Source of the DNA: Chromatiales bacterium
Lineage (GTDB): Bacteria; Pseudomonadota; Gammaproteobacteria; UBA6429; Thiohalophilaceae
Assembly: GCA_027032075.1 (NCBI GenBank)
Contig: JALVOC010000091.1
Coordinates: 60,166 to 124,165, forward strand
DNA: 64,000 nt
Direction: 5' to 3'
Part shown: piece by piece, positions 39,222-49,700 of the stretch
Layout: each line of letters opens with the position of its first letter
Numbering within the stretch: the stretch's first letter is position 1
Notes under the pieces: generated by a model
What the model was told of the DNA's origin: nothing
The model's input: the letters and a program-made list of their open reading frames with translations, nothing else
Databases searched by the model: none
Made by a program: the position numbers and the translations under genes

Positions 39222-40659
39222 TTACGGACGCCGTGCCACCGACAGGGCTTCAGCCCGGGGTGAACCGGGGATGGGCCGCATCCAGCGTATCCATTTCGTA
39301 GGCATTGGCGGTGTCGGCATGGGGGGGATTGCCGAGGTGATGCTCAATCTCGGTTATTCAGTGACCGGTTCGGATCTGCAGGACAATGCGGTCACCCGCC
39401 GTCTGCGCGATCTCGGTGCCACCATTACGCTGGGACATGCAGCCGGGAATCTGAGTGACTGCGATGTGGTGGTCATTTCCAGCGCTGTGCATGGAGATAA
39501 CCCGGAAGTGATTGCCGCCCAGGAGCAGCGTATCCCGGTGGTGCCGCGTGCCGAAATGCTGGCCGAATTGATGCGTTTTCGCTATGGCATCGCTGTGGCC
39601 GGTACCCACGGCAAGACCACCACCACCAGTCTGATCGCCAGCGTGCTGGCTGAAGGTGGCGTGGATCCGACTTTTGTGATCGGCGGCCGCCTCAACAGTG
39701 CCGGTACCCACGCCCGGCTCGGCGAAGGGCGTTATCTGGTGGCCGAAGCCGATGAAAGTGATGCTTCCTTCATGCATCTGCAACCCATGATGGCGGTGGT
39801 GACCAACATCGATGCCGATCACATGGAAACCTATGGCGGTGATTTCGAAACACTGCGCCGGACGTTTATCGAATTTCTGCATCATCTGCCCTTTTATGGC
39901 CTGGCGGTCCTCTGTATCGATGATCCGCAGGTGCGGAACATACTTCCGCAGATCACCCGTCCGGTCACCACCTACGGTCTTTCTGACGAAGCCGATGTTT
40001 ACGCCAAGGCGTTGCAGCAGGAAGGCAGCCGCACCCATTTCCGCGTCGGTCGGCCCGGGCAGGAGGGATGGCTCGAGATAACACTGAACATGCCGGGTAA
40101 ACACAATGTGTTGAACGCGTTGGCCGCTGTGGCGGTGGCCCATGAAATCGGTATCGAAGACGATGCGATCAAGCGGGCGCTGGAAAATTTCGAGGGTATC
40201 GGGCGGCGTTTTCAGATCAACGGGGAATACAGCCTGCCGCAGGGCAAGGTGTTACACATCGATGATTACGGTCACCATCCCCGTGAAGTGGCGGCAACCA
40301 TCCAGGCGATTCGCCAGGGTTGGGCGGATCGCCGCCTGGTGGTCGCCTTCCAGCCACATCGTTATACCCGGACCCGGGACCTGTTCGAGGATTTCACCCG
40401 CGTGTTGTCCGATGTGGATTGTCTGGTGCTGCTGGAGGTCTACCCCGCCGGGGAATCACCGATCACCGGAGCTGACGGCCGGCATCTGGCGAGGGCAATC
40501 CGCCTGCGTGGCCAGGTGGATCCGGTCTTTGTGGAAAATATCGACGAGTTGCCCGCCACCCTCAAAGGGGTGCTGCAGGACAACGATATCCTGCTGACGC
40601 TGGGGGCCGGCAATATCGGTGCGCTGGCAGCGAAGTTACAGGAACAGCTTGAGGCTTGA
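39214..40659 (+). CDS. murC: UDP-MurNAc:L-alanine ligase MurC
   Basis: A 481-residue Mur ligase with [19 protein letters not shown] at the N-terminal nucleotide-fold part, ATP loop [14 protein letters not shown], and ligase motifs [14 protein letters not shown] and [16 protein letters not shown]. It starts the peptide stem by adding L-Ala. It overlaps murG by eight bases. Confidence 0.97.
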   Translation: MVNYGRRATDRASARGEPGMGRIQRIHFVGIGGVGMGGIAEVMLNLGYSVTGSDLQDNAVTRRLRDLGATITLGHAAGNLSDCDVVVISSAVHGDNPEVIAAQEQRIPVVPRAEMLAELMRFRYGIAVAGTHGKTTTTSLIASVLAEGGVDPTFVIGGRLNSAGTHARLGEGRYLVAEADESDASFMHLQPMMAVVTNIDADHMETYGGDFETLRRTFIEFLHHLPFYGLAVLCIDDPQVRNILPQITRPVTTYGLSDEADVYAKALQQEGSRTHFRVGRPGQEGWLEITLNMPGKHNVLNALAAVAVAHEIGIEDDAIKRALENFEGIGRRFQINGEYSLPQGKVLHIDDYGHHPREVAATIQAIRQGWADRRLVVAFQPHRYTRTRDLFEDFTRVLSDVDCLVLLEVYPAGESPITGADGRHLARAIRLRGQVDPVFVENIDELPATLKGVLQDNDILLTLGAGNIGALAAKLQEQLEA

Positions 40660-40670
40660 CCAAGGTGAAC

Positions 40671-41591
40671 ATGCAGATCATGAGCATCCAACGACCCCAA
40701 CCGCTGCGAGGCACCCTGAAAAGAGGGGAGCTGCTGGCGCGTTACACCTCGTGGCGGGTGGGCGGTCCGGCGGATCAGTTTTATCAGCCTGCCGATGTCG
40801 CTGATCTTGCAACTTTCCTCGCTGCCCTGCCCCGGGGCGAGCCTCTCTTCTGGCTGGGAATGGGGAGCAACCTGTTGATCCGGGAAGGCGGATTGCGCGG
40901 CACGGTGATCAGCCCCCGCGGTTGCCTGAACGAACTGACGTTTCTTCCGGCACAACGCGTGCGGGTGGAGGCCGGTGTGGCCTGTCCCAAGCTGGCGCGC
41001 GAAACGGCCAGGCGCGGCCTGCAGGGTGTGGAATTCCTCTGCGGGATCCCGGGCACATTCGGCGGTGCCCTGGCAATGAACGCCGGTGCTCTCGGCAGTG
41101 AGACCTGGGAATGGGTCGAATCGGTCGAAACCCTCGACCGTGAGGGAAAACACCATAGCCGTACCCCGGGCGAATACCAGGTGGCCTATCGCCAGGTGAC
41201 CGGGGTGGAAAACGAGTGGTTTGTGGCCGCCACCTTGCAACTGAAGCCGGGGGATGCAGAGGCCAGCCTCGAGCGGATCAAACAGTATCTTGCCCGGCGC
41301 AGCCACACCCAGCCGACCCAGTTGCCGAATGCCGGTTCGGTATTCCGTAATCCGCCGGGTGATTTTGCCGCCCGCCTAATCGAAGCCTGCGGTCTGAAAG
41401 GGAGTTGTGTTGGTGGCGCCTGTGTTTCGGAAAAACACGCCAACTTCATCGTCAATACCGGCACCGCCACAGCGACGGATATCGAAGCGCTGATCGAGCG
41501 GATTGAGCAGAGGGTGGAAGCGGAATATGGCGTGAAGCTGAAGCGGGAGGTGCATATCGTGGGGGAAGAGAGGGAGAAGGCGAATGGTTGA
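40671..41591 (+). CDS. murB: UDP-N-acetylenolpyruvoylglucosamine reductase MurB
   Basis: A 306-residue FAD enzyme reducing the MurA product to UDP-MurNAc. Motifs are YTSWRVGGPADQFYQP, LGMGSNLLIREGGLRG, GIPGTFGGALAMNAGA and PNAGSVFRNPPG (type I MurB active-site Ser region). ATG 40671 has AAGGTG at ideal distance; the TTG at 40656 is rejected as the start. murB inside the dcw cluster is common outside enterics. Confidence 0.96.
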   Translation: MQIMSIQRPQPLRGTLKRGELLARYTSWRVGGPADQFYQPADVADLATFLAALPRGEPLFWLGMGSNLLIREGGLRGTVISPRGCLNELTFLPAQRVRVEAGVACPKLARETARRGLQGVEFLCGIPGTFGGALAMNAGALGSETWEWVESVETLDREGKHHSRTPGEYQVAYRQVTGVENEWFVAATLQLKPGDAEASLERIKQYLARRSHTQPTQLPNAGSVFRNPPGDFAARLIEACGLKGSCVGGACVSEKHANFIVNTGTATATDIEALIERIEQRVEAEYGVKLKREVHIVGEEREKANG

Positions 41592-42546
41592 GATCCTTTC
41601 CCTGCCTGACAACCCGGGAGTCTTCGGCAAGGTTGCGGTGCTGATGGGCGGCTGGTCGGCGGAACGGGAGATTTCCCTCAAGAGTGGCCGGGCCGTGCTC
41701 GAAGCGTTGCAGCAACGCGGGGTGGATGCCCACCAGGTTGATGTCCGGCGCGAGACGGTTCTCCAGCTTTTGACCGAAGGGAAATTCGATCGCGCCTTCA
41801 TTGTGCTGCACGGTCCCGGCGGTGAGGACGGCGTGATTCAGGGTGTCCTGGAAGTGCTGGATTTGCCATACACCGGCAGTGGCGTGATGGCGTCGGCACT
41901 GGCGATGGACAAACTCCGCAGCAAACAGTTATTGCAGGGCGCGGGGATTCCGACCCCTGCCTGGCTGGTGCTGGAGGAGGAGACCGAGCCTGCTTATGTG
42001 GCGGCCACCCTGGGATTACCGGTTATGGTCAAGCCGGCACTGGAAGGTTCCAGTATCGGCATAAGCAAGGTCAAGGAGGCAGAAGCCCTGCCGGTGGCAT
42101 GGCGGGAGGCGGCACGCTTTGGTGGCACGGTACTGGCGGAGCAGTGGATCGAAGGCAAGGAATACACCGTGGTGATCCTGGGTGAGACGCCGTTGCCGGT
42201 GATTTGTCTCGAAACCCCGCGGGAGTTTTATGACTATGAGGCCAAGTATCGGGCGGATGACACCCGCTATTTATGTCCCTGCGGACTGTCGCAGGAAGAA
42301 GAGCAGCAGATGCAGCGTCTGGCCCTGGCCGCGTTTCAGGCACTGGGTGCCAGCGGCTGGGGACGGGTGGATATTCTGTGCAGTGATGATGGCAGCCCCT
42401 GGGTGATCGAATTAAACACCGTTCCCGGCATGACCGACCACAGTCTGGTTCCGATGGCGGCCAAGGCGGCCGGGATGAGTTTTGCTGATCTGGTACTGCA
42501 TATTCTTGCGCAGACGCTGACGACTGAAAAAGGGGGCGGGGAATGA
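41584..42546 (+). CDS. ddl: D-alanine-D-alanine ligase
   Basis: A 320-residue ATP-grasp ligase supplying D-Ala-D-Ala to MurF. VAVLMGGWSAEREISLKSG is the N-terminal signature; VMVKPALEGSSIGISKV and WVIELNTVPGMTDHSLVP complete the active site. The Tyr usual for D-Ala specificity is plausible in EFYDYEAKY. Both ends overlap their neighbours. Confidence 0.97.
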   Translation: MVEILSLPDNPGVFGKVAVLMGGWSAEREISLKSGRAVLEALQQRGVDAHQVDVRRETVLQLLTEGKFDRAFIVLHGPGGEDGVIQGVLEVLDLPYTGSGVMASALAMDKLRSKQLLQGAGIPTPAWLVLEEETEPAYVAATLGLPVMVKPALEGSSIGISKVKEAEALPVAWREAARFGGTVLAEQWIEGKEYTVVILGETPLPVICLETPREFYDYEAKYRADDTRYLCPCGLSQEEEQQMQRLALAAFQALGASGWGRVDILCSDDGSPWVIELNTVPGMTDHSLVPMAAKAAGMSFADLVLHILAQTLTTEKGGGE

Positions 42547-43307
42547 GTATGCAGGCCAGTCAGCTCATGCCCGGGAGTCCAAGGTGGCAATGGCCGGCAT
42601 GGCCGGCCCGCTGGGTAGGCCACGGTCTGTGGCTGATCCTGCTGGCGGTGATCCTCGGCATGCTGGTAGCCCATTTGGCGAAGCCCACCACCCTGCCGAT
42701 CCGCAAGATCCGCGTGCAGGGGGCGCTGGTTTCCGTGAATGAGGGGATGTTACGGCGGGCCATTGCCGGCAAGGTCCGGGGCGGCTATTTCAGTGTGGAC
42801 GTTGCGGCGGTGCGCGAGCGGGTGGAAGAGTTGCCATGGGTCAGGATCGCTACCGTACGGCGCGCATGGCCCGATGCGATTGTGATCCGCATCGTCGAGC
42901 AGCAGCCGCTTGCCTGTTGGGCCAAGGGTGGATTGGTCAATCTGGAGGGTGAGATTTTCAGGCCGGAAGCGGCAACCTGTCCCCCCGGATTGCCGCTGTT
43001 TTCCGCTCCGGAGGGTATGCACGGCACGCTGGCGGAGCAATACCGCAGCTTCAGCGAACTGCTGGCAAGGGTGGATTTGCGGATAGCCGGGTTGTTCATG
43101 GATGCACGGCGTTCCATACGACTGAAGCTGGAAAACGGCATGCAGCTGGTATTGGGACGGGAAGCACAGCAGCAGCGTCTGCACAGATTCGTAAAGGTCT
43201 ACGCCGCCAAACTGGCTGCGTATGCGGCGCAGATCCGGCGCGTGGATCTGCGGTACAGCAATGGTATGGCGGTGCAATGGCGATCACAGAGAGAACAACA
43301 AGGCTAG
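42543..43307 (+). CDS. ftsQ: Cell division protein FtsQ
   Basis: A 254-residue bitopic protein with a membrane helix (LWLILLAVILGMLVAHLA), a POTRA domain (IRKIRVQGALVSVNEGML) and a beta domain (LPWVRIATVRRAWPDAIVI, HRFVKVYAAKLAAYAAQI). It recruits FtsBL and later division proteins. ftsA follows 10 bases after the stop. Confidence 0.95.
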   Translation: MSMQASQLMPGSPRWQWPAWPARWVGHGLWLILLAVILGMLVAHLAKPTTLPIRKIRVQGALVSVNEGMLRRAIAGKVRGGYFSVDVAAVRERVEELPWVRIATVRRAWPDAIVIRIVEQQPLACWAKGGLVNLEGEIFRPEAATCPPGLPLFSAPEGMHGTLAEQYRSFSELLARVDLRIAGLFMDARRSIRLKLENGMQLVLGREAQQQRLHRFVKVYAAKLAAYAAQIRRVDLRYSNGMAVQWRSQREQQG

Positions 43308-43317
43308 AGACAGAGCG

Positions 43318-44553
43318 ATGGCAAAGAAAATGGAAAAGAATCTGATTGTCGGCCTGGATATCGGCACTTCGAAAGTGGTGGCGATTGTCGGTGAAGTGAT
43401 GCCGGGAAACGAGATTGAGATCATCGGTTTGGGTTCCCACCCCTCCCGCGGTCTGAAAAAAGGAGTGGTGGTGAACATTGAATCCACCGTGCAGTCGATT
43501 CAACGGGCGGTGGAAGAAGCGGAACTGATGGCCGGCTGCCAGATCCATTCGGTTTACGCCGGTATTGCCGGCAGTCATGTGCGCAGCCTGAATTCCCACG
43601 GCATCGTTGCAATCCGGGACAAGGAGGTGACGCCCTATGATGTCGAGCGCGTCATCGATGCGGCACGGGCGGTGGCCATTCCTGCCGATCAGAAAATCCT
43701 CCACATCCTGCCGCAGGAATTCATCATTGACAACCAGGAGAGCATCCGTGAGCCGGTGGGGATGTCCGGGGTCCGCCTGGAGGCCAAGGTTCACATGGTC
43801 ACCGGTGCGGTGAGTGCGGCCCAGAATATCATCAAATGTGTACGGCGCTGTGGCCTGGAAGTGGATGACATCATCCTGGAACAGCTTGCCTCCAGCCATT
43901 CCGTCTTGACCGAAGATGAAAAAGAACTCGGTGTGTGTCTGGTGGACGTCGGTGGGGGGACCACCGATATCGCGGTGTTTACGGAAGGGGCCATTCGTCA
44001 TACGGCGGTGATCCCGATTGCGGGCGATCAGGTGACCAATGACATTGCCGTAGCCCTGCGTACCCCGACCCAGCACGCCGAAGAGATCAAGATCAAATAC
44101 GCCTGCGCGCTGACCCAGCTGGCGTCGGTGGAAGAGACCATCGAGGTCCCGAGCGTGGGTGACCGTCCGGATCGCCGTCTGGCCCGCCAGACCCTGGCGG
44201 AGGTGGTCGAGCCAAGATACGAGGAACTGTTCACGCTGATCCAGGCTGAATTACGGCGTAGCGGTTTTGAGGATTTGTGTGCTGCCGGGGTGGTGTTGAC
44301 CGGTGGCAGCGCAAAAATGGAAGGCGCGGTGGAACTGGCAGAGGAGATTTTCCACATGCCGGTCCGCCTCGGGATGCCGCAGTACGTTGCCGGTCTGGTG
44401 GACGTGGTGCGAAACCCGATTTATTCGACCGGTGTGGGGTTACTGCTGTTCGGTTACCAGAATCAGGCGATGCGTGAGTCGGAGATCCGCATGGGCACTG
44501 GTTTCCGTGGTGTCTTGCGCAGGATGAAAAGCTGGTTTCAGGGAAATTTTTAA
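43318..44553 (+). CDS. ftsA: Cell division protein FtsA
   Basis: A 411-residue actin-like ATPase that tethers FtsZ to the membrane. NLIVGLDIGTSKVVAIVGE is the phosphate-1 loop; LVDVGGGTTDIAVF is phosphate-2; VLTGGSAKMEGAVELAEEIF is the adenosine motif. The C-terminal GVLRRMKSWFQGNF forms the amphipathic targeting helix. The start at 43318 is chosen over an upstream frame extension. Confidence 0.97.
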   Translation: MAKKMEKNLIVGLDIGTSKVVAIVGEVMPGNEIEIIGLGSHPSRGLKKGVVVNIESTVQSIQRAVEEAELMAGCQIHSVYAGIAGSHVRSLNSHGIVAIRDKEVTPYDVERVIDAARAVAIPADQKILHILPQEFIIDNQESIREPVGMSGVRLEAKVHMVTGAVSAAQNIIKCVRRCGLEVDDIILEQLASSHSVLTEDEKELGVCLVDVGGGTTDIAVFTEGAIRHTAVIPIAGDQVTNDIAVALRTPTQHAEEIKIKYACALTQLASVEETIEVPSVGDRPDRRLARQTLAEVVEPRYEELFTLIQAELRRSGFEDLCAAGVVLTGGSAKMEGAVELAEEIFHMPVRLGMPQYVAGLVDVVRNPIYSTGVGLLLFGYQNQAMRESEIRMGTGFRGVLRRMKSWFQGNF

Positions 44554-44577
44554 TTGTGTTCAATGAGGGGGTGAAGC

Positions 44578-45726
44578 ATGTTTGAATTAATGGATACCTA
44601 TAGCCAAAGTGCGATTATCAAGGTCGTTGGTGTTGGTGGGGGAGGCGGTAATGCCGTCGAGCACATGGTGGTGCAGAATCTCGAAAGCGTGGAGTTCATT
44701 GTTGCCAATACCGATTCCCAGGCGCTGAAGAACAGCTCGGCACGCACCGTGTTACAACTGGGAGGCAACATCACCAAAGGTCTGGGTGCGGGTGCGGATC
44801 CGGAAATCGGCCGGCAGGCGGCACTGGAAGATCGTGAACGTATCCAGGAAGTGCTGGAAGGGGCGGACATGGTCTTCATCACCGCCGGCATGGGCGGTGG
44901 CACTGGAACCGGTGGCGCGCCCATCGTGGCCCAGGTGGCGAAAGAAATGGACATTCTGACGGTTGCCGTCGTCACACGGCCATTCCCGTTTGAAGGCAAA
45001 AAACGCATGGATGTGGCCAATGACGGCATCGATGAGCTGAAAAGTTTTGTCGATTCGCTCATCACGATTCCGAATGAAAAACTGCTCTCCGTGCTTGGCA
45101 AGAATATCAGCCTGCTGGACGCCTTCAAGGCGGCAAATGATGTCCTGCTGGGGGCGGTACAGGGTATTGCCGAACTGATCACCCGTCCCGGCCTGATTAA
45201 TGTCGATTTTGCCGACGTGCGCACTGTAATGTCGGAAATGGGGATGGCGATGATGGGATCGGGAAGGGCTAGCGGTGAAGGGCGAGCCAGGGAGGCGGCC
45301 GAAGCGGCTATCGCAAGCCCCTTACTGGAGAATATCGATCTCGCCGGTGCGCGCGGTATTCTGGTGAATGTCACGGCCGGTATGGACATGGCGATCGGTG
45401 AATTTGAAGAGGTGGGGAACACCGTGAAGAGCTTTGCCTCCGAGAACGCCACCGTCGTGGTGGGAACCGTGATTGATCCGGAAATGGAAGGTGAGCTGCG
45501 TGTGACTGTGGTCGCCACCGGCCTGGGTTGCGATCAGGCACAGGCGGAAAAACCGGTCAAACTGGTGGTGCAGAAAACCAAGGAGGGCGAGGTGGATTAC
45601 GGGCAGCTGGAACGGCCGACAGTGATCCGCAACAAGGCAGCCAGTGGTGAAAATTATCGGGGCACTTCAGATACCGATATGGAGTATCTGGATATCCCGG
45701 CATTTTTACGGCGTCAGGCAGATTGA
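44578..45726 (+). CDS. ftsZ: Cell division GTPase FtsZ
   Basis: A 382-residue tubulin homologue forming the division ring. The tubulin signature GMGGGTGTG is at about residues 104-112; [17 protein letters not shown] and the T7 loop [15 protein letters not shown] are present. The conserved C-terminal peptide [13 protein letters not shown] binds FtsA, ZipA and ZapD. A GAGGGGGTG site precedes the ATG. Confidence 0.98.
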   Translation: MFELMDTYSQSAIIKVVGVGGGGGNAVEHMVVQNLESVEFIVANTDSQALKNSSARTVLQLGGNITKGLGAGADPEIGRQAALEDRERIQEVLEGADMVFITAGMGGGTGTGGAPIVAQVAKEMDILTVAVVTRPFPFEGKKRMDVANDGIDELKSFVDSLITIPNEKLLSVLGKNISLLDAFKAANDVLLGAVQGIAELITRPGLINVDFADVRTVMSEMGMAMMGSGRASGEGRAREAAEAAIASPLLENIDLAGARGILVNVTAGMDMAIGEFEEVGNTVKSFASENATVVVGTVIDPEMEGELRVTVVATGLGCDQAQAEKPVKLVVQKTKEGEVDYGQLERPTVIRNKAASGENYRGTSDTDMEYLDIPAFLRRQAD

Positions 45727-45753
45727 GTCCGGACAGGGGGTAAGAAGGTATTT

Positions 45754-45776
45754 CCTTGACAGGAGTCAAGGTTTTG
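45754..45776 (+). terminator. Hairpin terminator after ftsZ
   Basis: CCTTGAC (45754-45760), 4-base loop, GTCAAGG (45765-45771), then TTTTG. A perfect 7-base stem with a short T-run 27 bases after the ftsZ stop, marking the end of the dcw transcript. Confidence 0.7.
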
Positions 45777-45932
45777 CCAATCCGGACGATAATACAAAGT
45801 ATAAGTTGCTGAAATATGGGAACCTGTTCTAAGATACGATGTTATACCACTGTTAGACTAATGAAAAAGTACGAGGTGGTACCGGTCTGATTATTGCACT
45901 CGTACAGAACACGGCAAAACGGGAGCCAATCT

Positions 45933-46844
45933 GTGATAAAACAACGCACGCTGAAAAATGTCATTCGTGCCACCGGGGTGGGATTGCATACCGGAGAAAA
46001 AGTCTATCTGACGTTACGGCCTGCTGCGGCAAACACTGGCATTGTCTTCAGACGAGTTGATCTGGATCCTCCCGTTGAAATCGTGGCCAACGCCAGGAAT
46101 GTCGGTGATACCACGCTCTCCACTACCCTTATCAATGGTGAAGTGAGGGTTTCCACCGTGGAGCACTTGTTGTCCGCCCTGGCGGGGATGGGCATCGATA
46201 ACGCGTATATCGACCTGAATGCACCGGAAGTGCCCATAATGGACGGCAGTGCCGGCCCATTTGTGTTTCTCATCCAGTCTGCCGGCATCCAGGAGCAGGA
46301 TACGCCAAAGCGGTTTATTCGCATCAAACGCAACATCACCGTCAAAGAGGGCGACAAATGGGTGCGTTTCGAGCCGTTTGATGGTTTTAAGGTCGCTTTT
46401 ACCATTGATTTCAACCATCCGGCCTTCAAGGACTGTCATCAGACCGCAGAAGTGGATTTTTCCACCACATCCTTCGTCAAGGAGGTCAGCAGGGCCAGAA
46501 CCTTCGGGTTTATGAGCCAGATCGAAACCTTGCGCGCCAATAATCTCGCACTCGGCGGCAGTTTTGACAATGCCGTGGTGGTGGATGACTTCCGTATCCT
46601 GAACGAGGATGGATTGCGCTACGTGGACGAGTTCGTCAAGCACAAGATCCTGGATTCCATCGGCGATCTGTATTTGCTGGGTTGCAGCCTGATTGGCGCC
46701 TTCAGCGGCCACAAATCAGGGCACGCCCTCAACAACAAACTGCTCTGCGCCCTGCTGGAGCAGGAGGATGCCTGGGAGGAAATCACTTTCGAGGATCCGG
46801 AGCTGGCACCCATTTCCTTCGCCAAACCGATCAAGGCCACCTGA
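45933..46844 (+). CDS. lpxC: UDP-3-O-acyl-N-acetylglucosamine deacetylase LpxC
   Basis: A 303-residue zinc amidase for the committed step of lipid A synthesis. Zinc-binding and catalytic regions are [34 protein letters not shown] and [12 protein letters not shown]. The GTG start at 45933 gives the family N-terminus MIKQRTLKN with GGGAG 7 bases upstream. The 206-base gap after ftsZ should hold its own promoter; TTGCTG (45806) and TAAGAT (45830) are a weak candidate. Confidence 0.96.
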   Translation: MIKQRTLKNVIRATGVGLHTGEKVYLTLRPAAANTGIVFRRVDLDPPVEIVANARNVGDTTLSTTLINGEVRVSTVEHLLSALAGMGIDNAYIDLNAPEVPIMDGSAGPFVFLIQSAGIQEQDTPKRFIRIKRNITVKEGDKWVRFEPFDGFKVAFTIDFNHPAFKDCHQTAEVDFSTTSFVKEVSRARTFGFMSQIETLRANNLALGGSFDNAVVVDDFRILNEDGLRYVDEFVKHKILDSIGDLYLLGCSLIGAFSGHKSGHALNNKLLCALLEQEDAWEEITFEDPELAPISFAKPIKAT

Positions 46845-46912
46845 ACTTTTACCCTGTTCGATAGGGGGTCGGCATGCCCATCCGGCCGCGCGGTGCCCTG
46901 TATCTGATTATT

Positions 46913-47365
46913 TTACTTGGTTTTTTTGTTCCGGTTGGCAAGCCGCAGCAGCGCCTGTTTCAGTTCCCCGTTTTCCAGCGACTCCGCCATCATTCTGAGA
47001 TCCCTCGAGGCGCTTGCAGAAAGGCGTCTTTCGGTGTTTTTCGAGGATTCGGGCTCAATCCGGGCCGGGATTATTTTTACTTCTATGTATTTAACCCCTT
47101 GAAATTCCTCAAGTTGTTTTGCTATTGTTGTAATGAGGTCCGGTGCCTGCATTCGCAGACGGGCCGCCCAGGTGGCTGAATCCGTGGTGAGCAGCAGCCT
47201 GGGGCCGGTGAGTGCAGCCACCTGGAAATGGGGTGCCAGTGAAGGCGGCAGAGTACGTTGAAGCAGCCGGGTGAGGCGTTTCAAGTGCAAAGTCTGTGTG
47301 ACAAGGTGCGCAACCTCACCTTTTTTTCCTAGCAGAAACTTGTACAATGGACCGGAAATACTCAT
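46913..47365 (-). CDS. dciA: DciA-family (DUF721) protein
   Basis: A 150-residue protein with the DUF721/DciA core (PHFQVAALTGPRLLLTTDSATWAARLRM, read in two parts). DciA is the ancestral loader of the DnaB replicative helicase in bacteria without DnaC. The position between lpxC and the M23 peptidase-secA block matches Pseudomonas. It is the only minus-strand gene between the dcw cluster and yacG. Confidence 0.88.
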   Translation of the reverse strand: MSISGPLYKFLLGKKGEVAHLVTQTLHLKRLTRLLQRTLPPSLAPHFQVAALTGPRLLLTTDSATWAARLRMQAPDLITTIAKQLEEFQGVKYIEVKIIPARIEPESSKNTERRLSASASRDLRMMAESLENGELKQALLRLANRNKKTK

Positions 47366-47448
47366 ACTAAAACTATATTAAGATTAATGGGTTGCGGTAT
47401 CCAGCCGATATAATACATAAATAAGCGTTTCAGGGGCTGCTTTGCTTT

Positions 47449-48384
47449 ATGAATATCGTCATATTAAGAAGAAAAAAGGGGTGTTCGGGACTGTTAACGT
47501 TGTCCCGTGTAAGGTTTACATTTCTTCTGGGCAGTTCATTTTTACTGCTTTCCGCCGGCTTGCTCACCGCCGGTTATCAACTGGGTGCGAAATTCAGCAA
47601 AACCAATCCGGATGATCTGAGTATCGCCCTGCAAACCGAGCTGGAAGCCCAAAGTCTGCGCATTGAAGAGGCATCGAGGAATGCCAGAGAAAATATGGAT
47701 GCGCTGGCACTGCGGCTTGGCAAGCTCCAAGCCCACGTGATCCGCCTCGATGCCTTGGGTCAGCGCCTCACCGCGGTGGCCAAACTCGATAAAGGGGAAT
47801 TTGATTTTTCGCATCCTCCTGCCCAGGGTGGACCGGATGAGGATGCAAGCGGAACGCTGGCCAAATCGATGATGGTTCCGGATTTCCTCAAGGCCCTTGA
47901 GGATCTTTCCCAGCAACTCGAGGATCGCAGCCAGCAACTGGCAGTGCTGGAAGACATGATGATGAACCGCAATCTGCAGGCAGAAGTGGTGCCAGCAGGC
48001 AGGCCGATTACACGCGGATGGCTTTCCTCCTACTTTGGCAAGCGTACCGATCCGTTTACCGGCAGACGGGTACACCACTCGGGGATTGATTTTGCGGGCA
48101 AGTTGGGTTCAGATGTTGTCGCTGTTGCGGCCGGTGTGGTGACTTATGCGGGACGGCGCTCCGGATATGGTAATCTTGTTGAAATCAATCATGGCAAAGG
48201 TTATTCGACGCGTTATGGCCACAACAACAAAATTCTCGTTAAAGTCGGTCAGACGGTGAAAAAAGGTGAGGTCATCTCGAAAATGGGTACTACTGGACGT
48301 TCCACCGGTCCCCATGTTCATTTTGAAGTGTTACACAACGGCCGCGCCGTCAATCCCATCAAGTATATCCACGCCTCGCGTTAA
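47449..48384 (+). CDS. M23 family peptidoglycan metallopeptidase
   Basis: A 311-residue protein with an N-terminal membrane/signal segment (FLLGSSFLLLSAGLLTAGY), a helical region likely coiled coil (about 60-175) and a LytM/M23 domain at the C-terminus. Zinc ligands are in HHSGIDFAG and HVHFEVLHNGR. It probably cleaves peptide cross-links or acts as a divisome-type regulator; all ligands look intact. TATAAT at 47409-47414 is a candidate -10 box. Confidence 0.92.
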   Translation: MNIVILRRKKGCSGLLTLSRVRFTFLLGSSFLLLSAGLLTAGYQLGAKFSKTNPDDLSIALQTELEAQSLRIEEASRNARENMDALALRLGKLQAHVIRLDALGQRLTAVAKLDKGEFDFSHPPAQGGPDEDASGTLAKSMMVPDFLKALEDLSQQLEDRSQQLAVLEDMMMNRNLQAEVVPAGRPITRGWLSSYFGKRTDPFTGRRVHHSGIDFAGKLGSDVVAVAAGVVTYAGRRSGYGNLVEINHGKGYSTRYGHNNKILVKVGQTVKKGEVISKMGTTGRSTGPHVHFEVLHNGRAVNPIKYIHASR

Positions 48385-48414
48385 TATTTTCTTTGCGCAA
48401 GACGGTATTCAGGC

Positions 48415-49605
48415 ATGTTGAGTGCAGGCCGTCTGTCTATTCTGTTTGTCAGCGTTGTTCTTCTCTTCACGGGTTGTGCAAGCAGCCCCACTGATGTCCC
48501 TCAAAAAGCCGGCGTTGCGTCAAAAACCGATCATCCCGCGACACCTTCTCCTTCGGTAAAGCCGCCTGTCTTTATCACTGTCGCTGCAGTCGGTGACATG
48601 ATGCTGGGGACGGATTTCCCCCGTAACCATTTGCCGCCGGATGAGGGCCGTAACATGCTGGCTTCCGTTCATTCGGCATTGCAGGCGGCGGATATCACTT
48701 TCGGGAACCTGGAAGGCACATTGATGGATGGCGGGGAGCCGGAAAAAGAATGCCTGCGTGCGGATCGCTGTTACCTGTTTCGTTCCCCCAGTCATTACGC
48801 CTGGTTGTTTCAACAGGCAGGCTTTGATGTGGTGAGCCTGGCGAACAACCATGCCCGGGATTTTGGTGAAGCGGGACGCTCTTCTTCGATGCGGGCGCTG
48901 GATCGCGCCGGGATTCGCCATTCAGGTCTGGCGGGGGATGTGGCGAGTTGGGAGGTAAAAGGGCGGCGTGTGGCGATGATCGCCTTTGCACCCTTTAAAA
49001 ATTCCCATGACATGCTGGATATTCCGGCTGCGAAGCAACAAATCGCTGAATTGGCTGTCGAACATGACATCGTGCTGGTTTCGATGCATGCCGGGGCAGA
49101 GGGAATGGAAGCGACACGTATTCCCTTCACAACGGAATACTATTATGGGGAAGATCGGGGGAATGTCGTCGCCTTTGCCCATGCCGCAATTGATGCCGGT
49201 GCCGATCTGGTGCTGGGACACGGCCCCCATGTTCCAAGGGCGCTGGAGCTTTATCAGGGGCGTTTGATTGCCTACAGCCTGGGTAATTTCAGCACCTATT
49301 ATGGTATCAGCGTGGCGGAGACCAAGGGGCTGGCACCCATCTTGAAGGTGACCCTGGACAGCGATGGTGGCTTTGTCGAGGGGCGTATCATTTCTGCGCA
49401 GCAGATCCGTCCGCACGGGCCAAAGCTGGATGCGGAGCATCGGGCGGCCAAATTGATAAAAAACCTGACGGAGGCGGATTTTCCCGCCACACCGCTGAAA
49501 ATCGAGGATGATGGAAGGCTCAGGGTGGTGAAATCAGGGTTGCAACAGGCCACGGCAGGCGAGGCATGGAAAATGACAGCGGACAAACAGGCCGCTGACC
49601 GTTAA
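48415..49605 (+). CDS. CapA-like metallophosphatase-fold lipoprotein
   Basis: A 396-residue lipoprotein (lipobox LLFTGC) with a CapA/PGA_cap domain: VAAVGDMMLGTDFPR, ITFGNLEGTLMD, VVSLANNHARDFGEAG, SMHAGAEGM and VLGHGPHVPRALELY. The family shares the calcineurin-like metal fold and includes poly-gamma-glutamate synthesis proteins. No other capsule genes are nearby, so the substrate is unknown. It starts 30 bases after the M23 gene. Confidence 0.88.
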   Translation: MLSAGRLSILFVSVVLLFTGCASSPTDVPQKAGVASKTDHPATPSPSVKPPVFITVAAVGDMMLGTDFPRNHLPPDEGRNMLASVHSALQAADITFGNLEGTLMDGGEPEKECLRADRCYLFRSPSHYAWLFQQAGFDVVSLANNHARDFGEAGRSSSMRALDRAGIRHSGLAGDVASWEVKGRRVAMIAFAPFKNSHDMLDIPAAKQQIAELAVEHDIVLVSMHAGAEGMEATRIPFTTEYYYGEDRGNVVAFAHAAIDAGADLVLGHGPHVPRALELYQGRLIAYSLGNFSTYYGISVAETKGLAPILKVTLDSDGGFVEGRIISAQQIRPHGPKLDAEHRAAKLIKNLTEADFPATPLKIEDDGRLRVVKSGLQQATAGEAWKMTADKQAADR

Positions 49606-49700
49606 AATACCCCCAATTTTATTTCCTGGCAGGTGCGAAGGTTTCATCACCTCGCAGCTGTGAGTGAGTCCTTACGAATAGATTGTATTCAGGCAGATTT

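Noticed and set aside
46845..46912. Possible terminator between lpxC and dciA
   Set aside because: ACCCT and AGGGGGT can pair, but the stem is short, imperfect and without a T-run in either direction close to it.
48404..49700. Short match TATTCAGGCA before the CapA-like gene and before secA
   Set aside because: Only 10 bases agree, with no inverted partner or interior similarity, so these are not counted as members of the repeat family.
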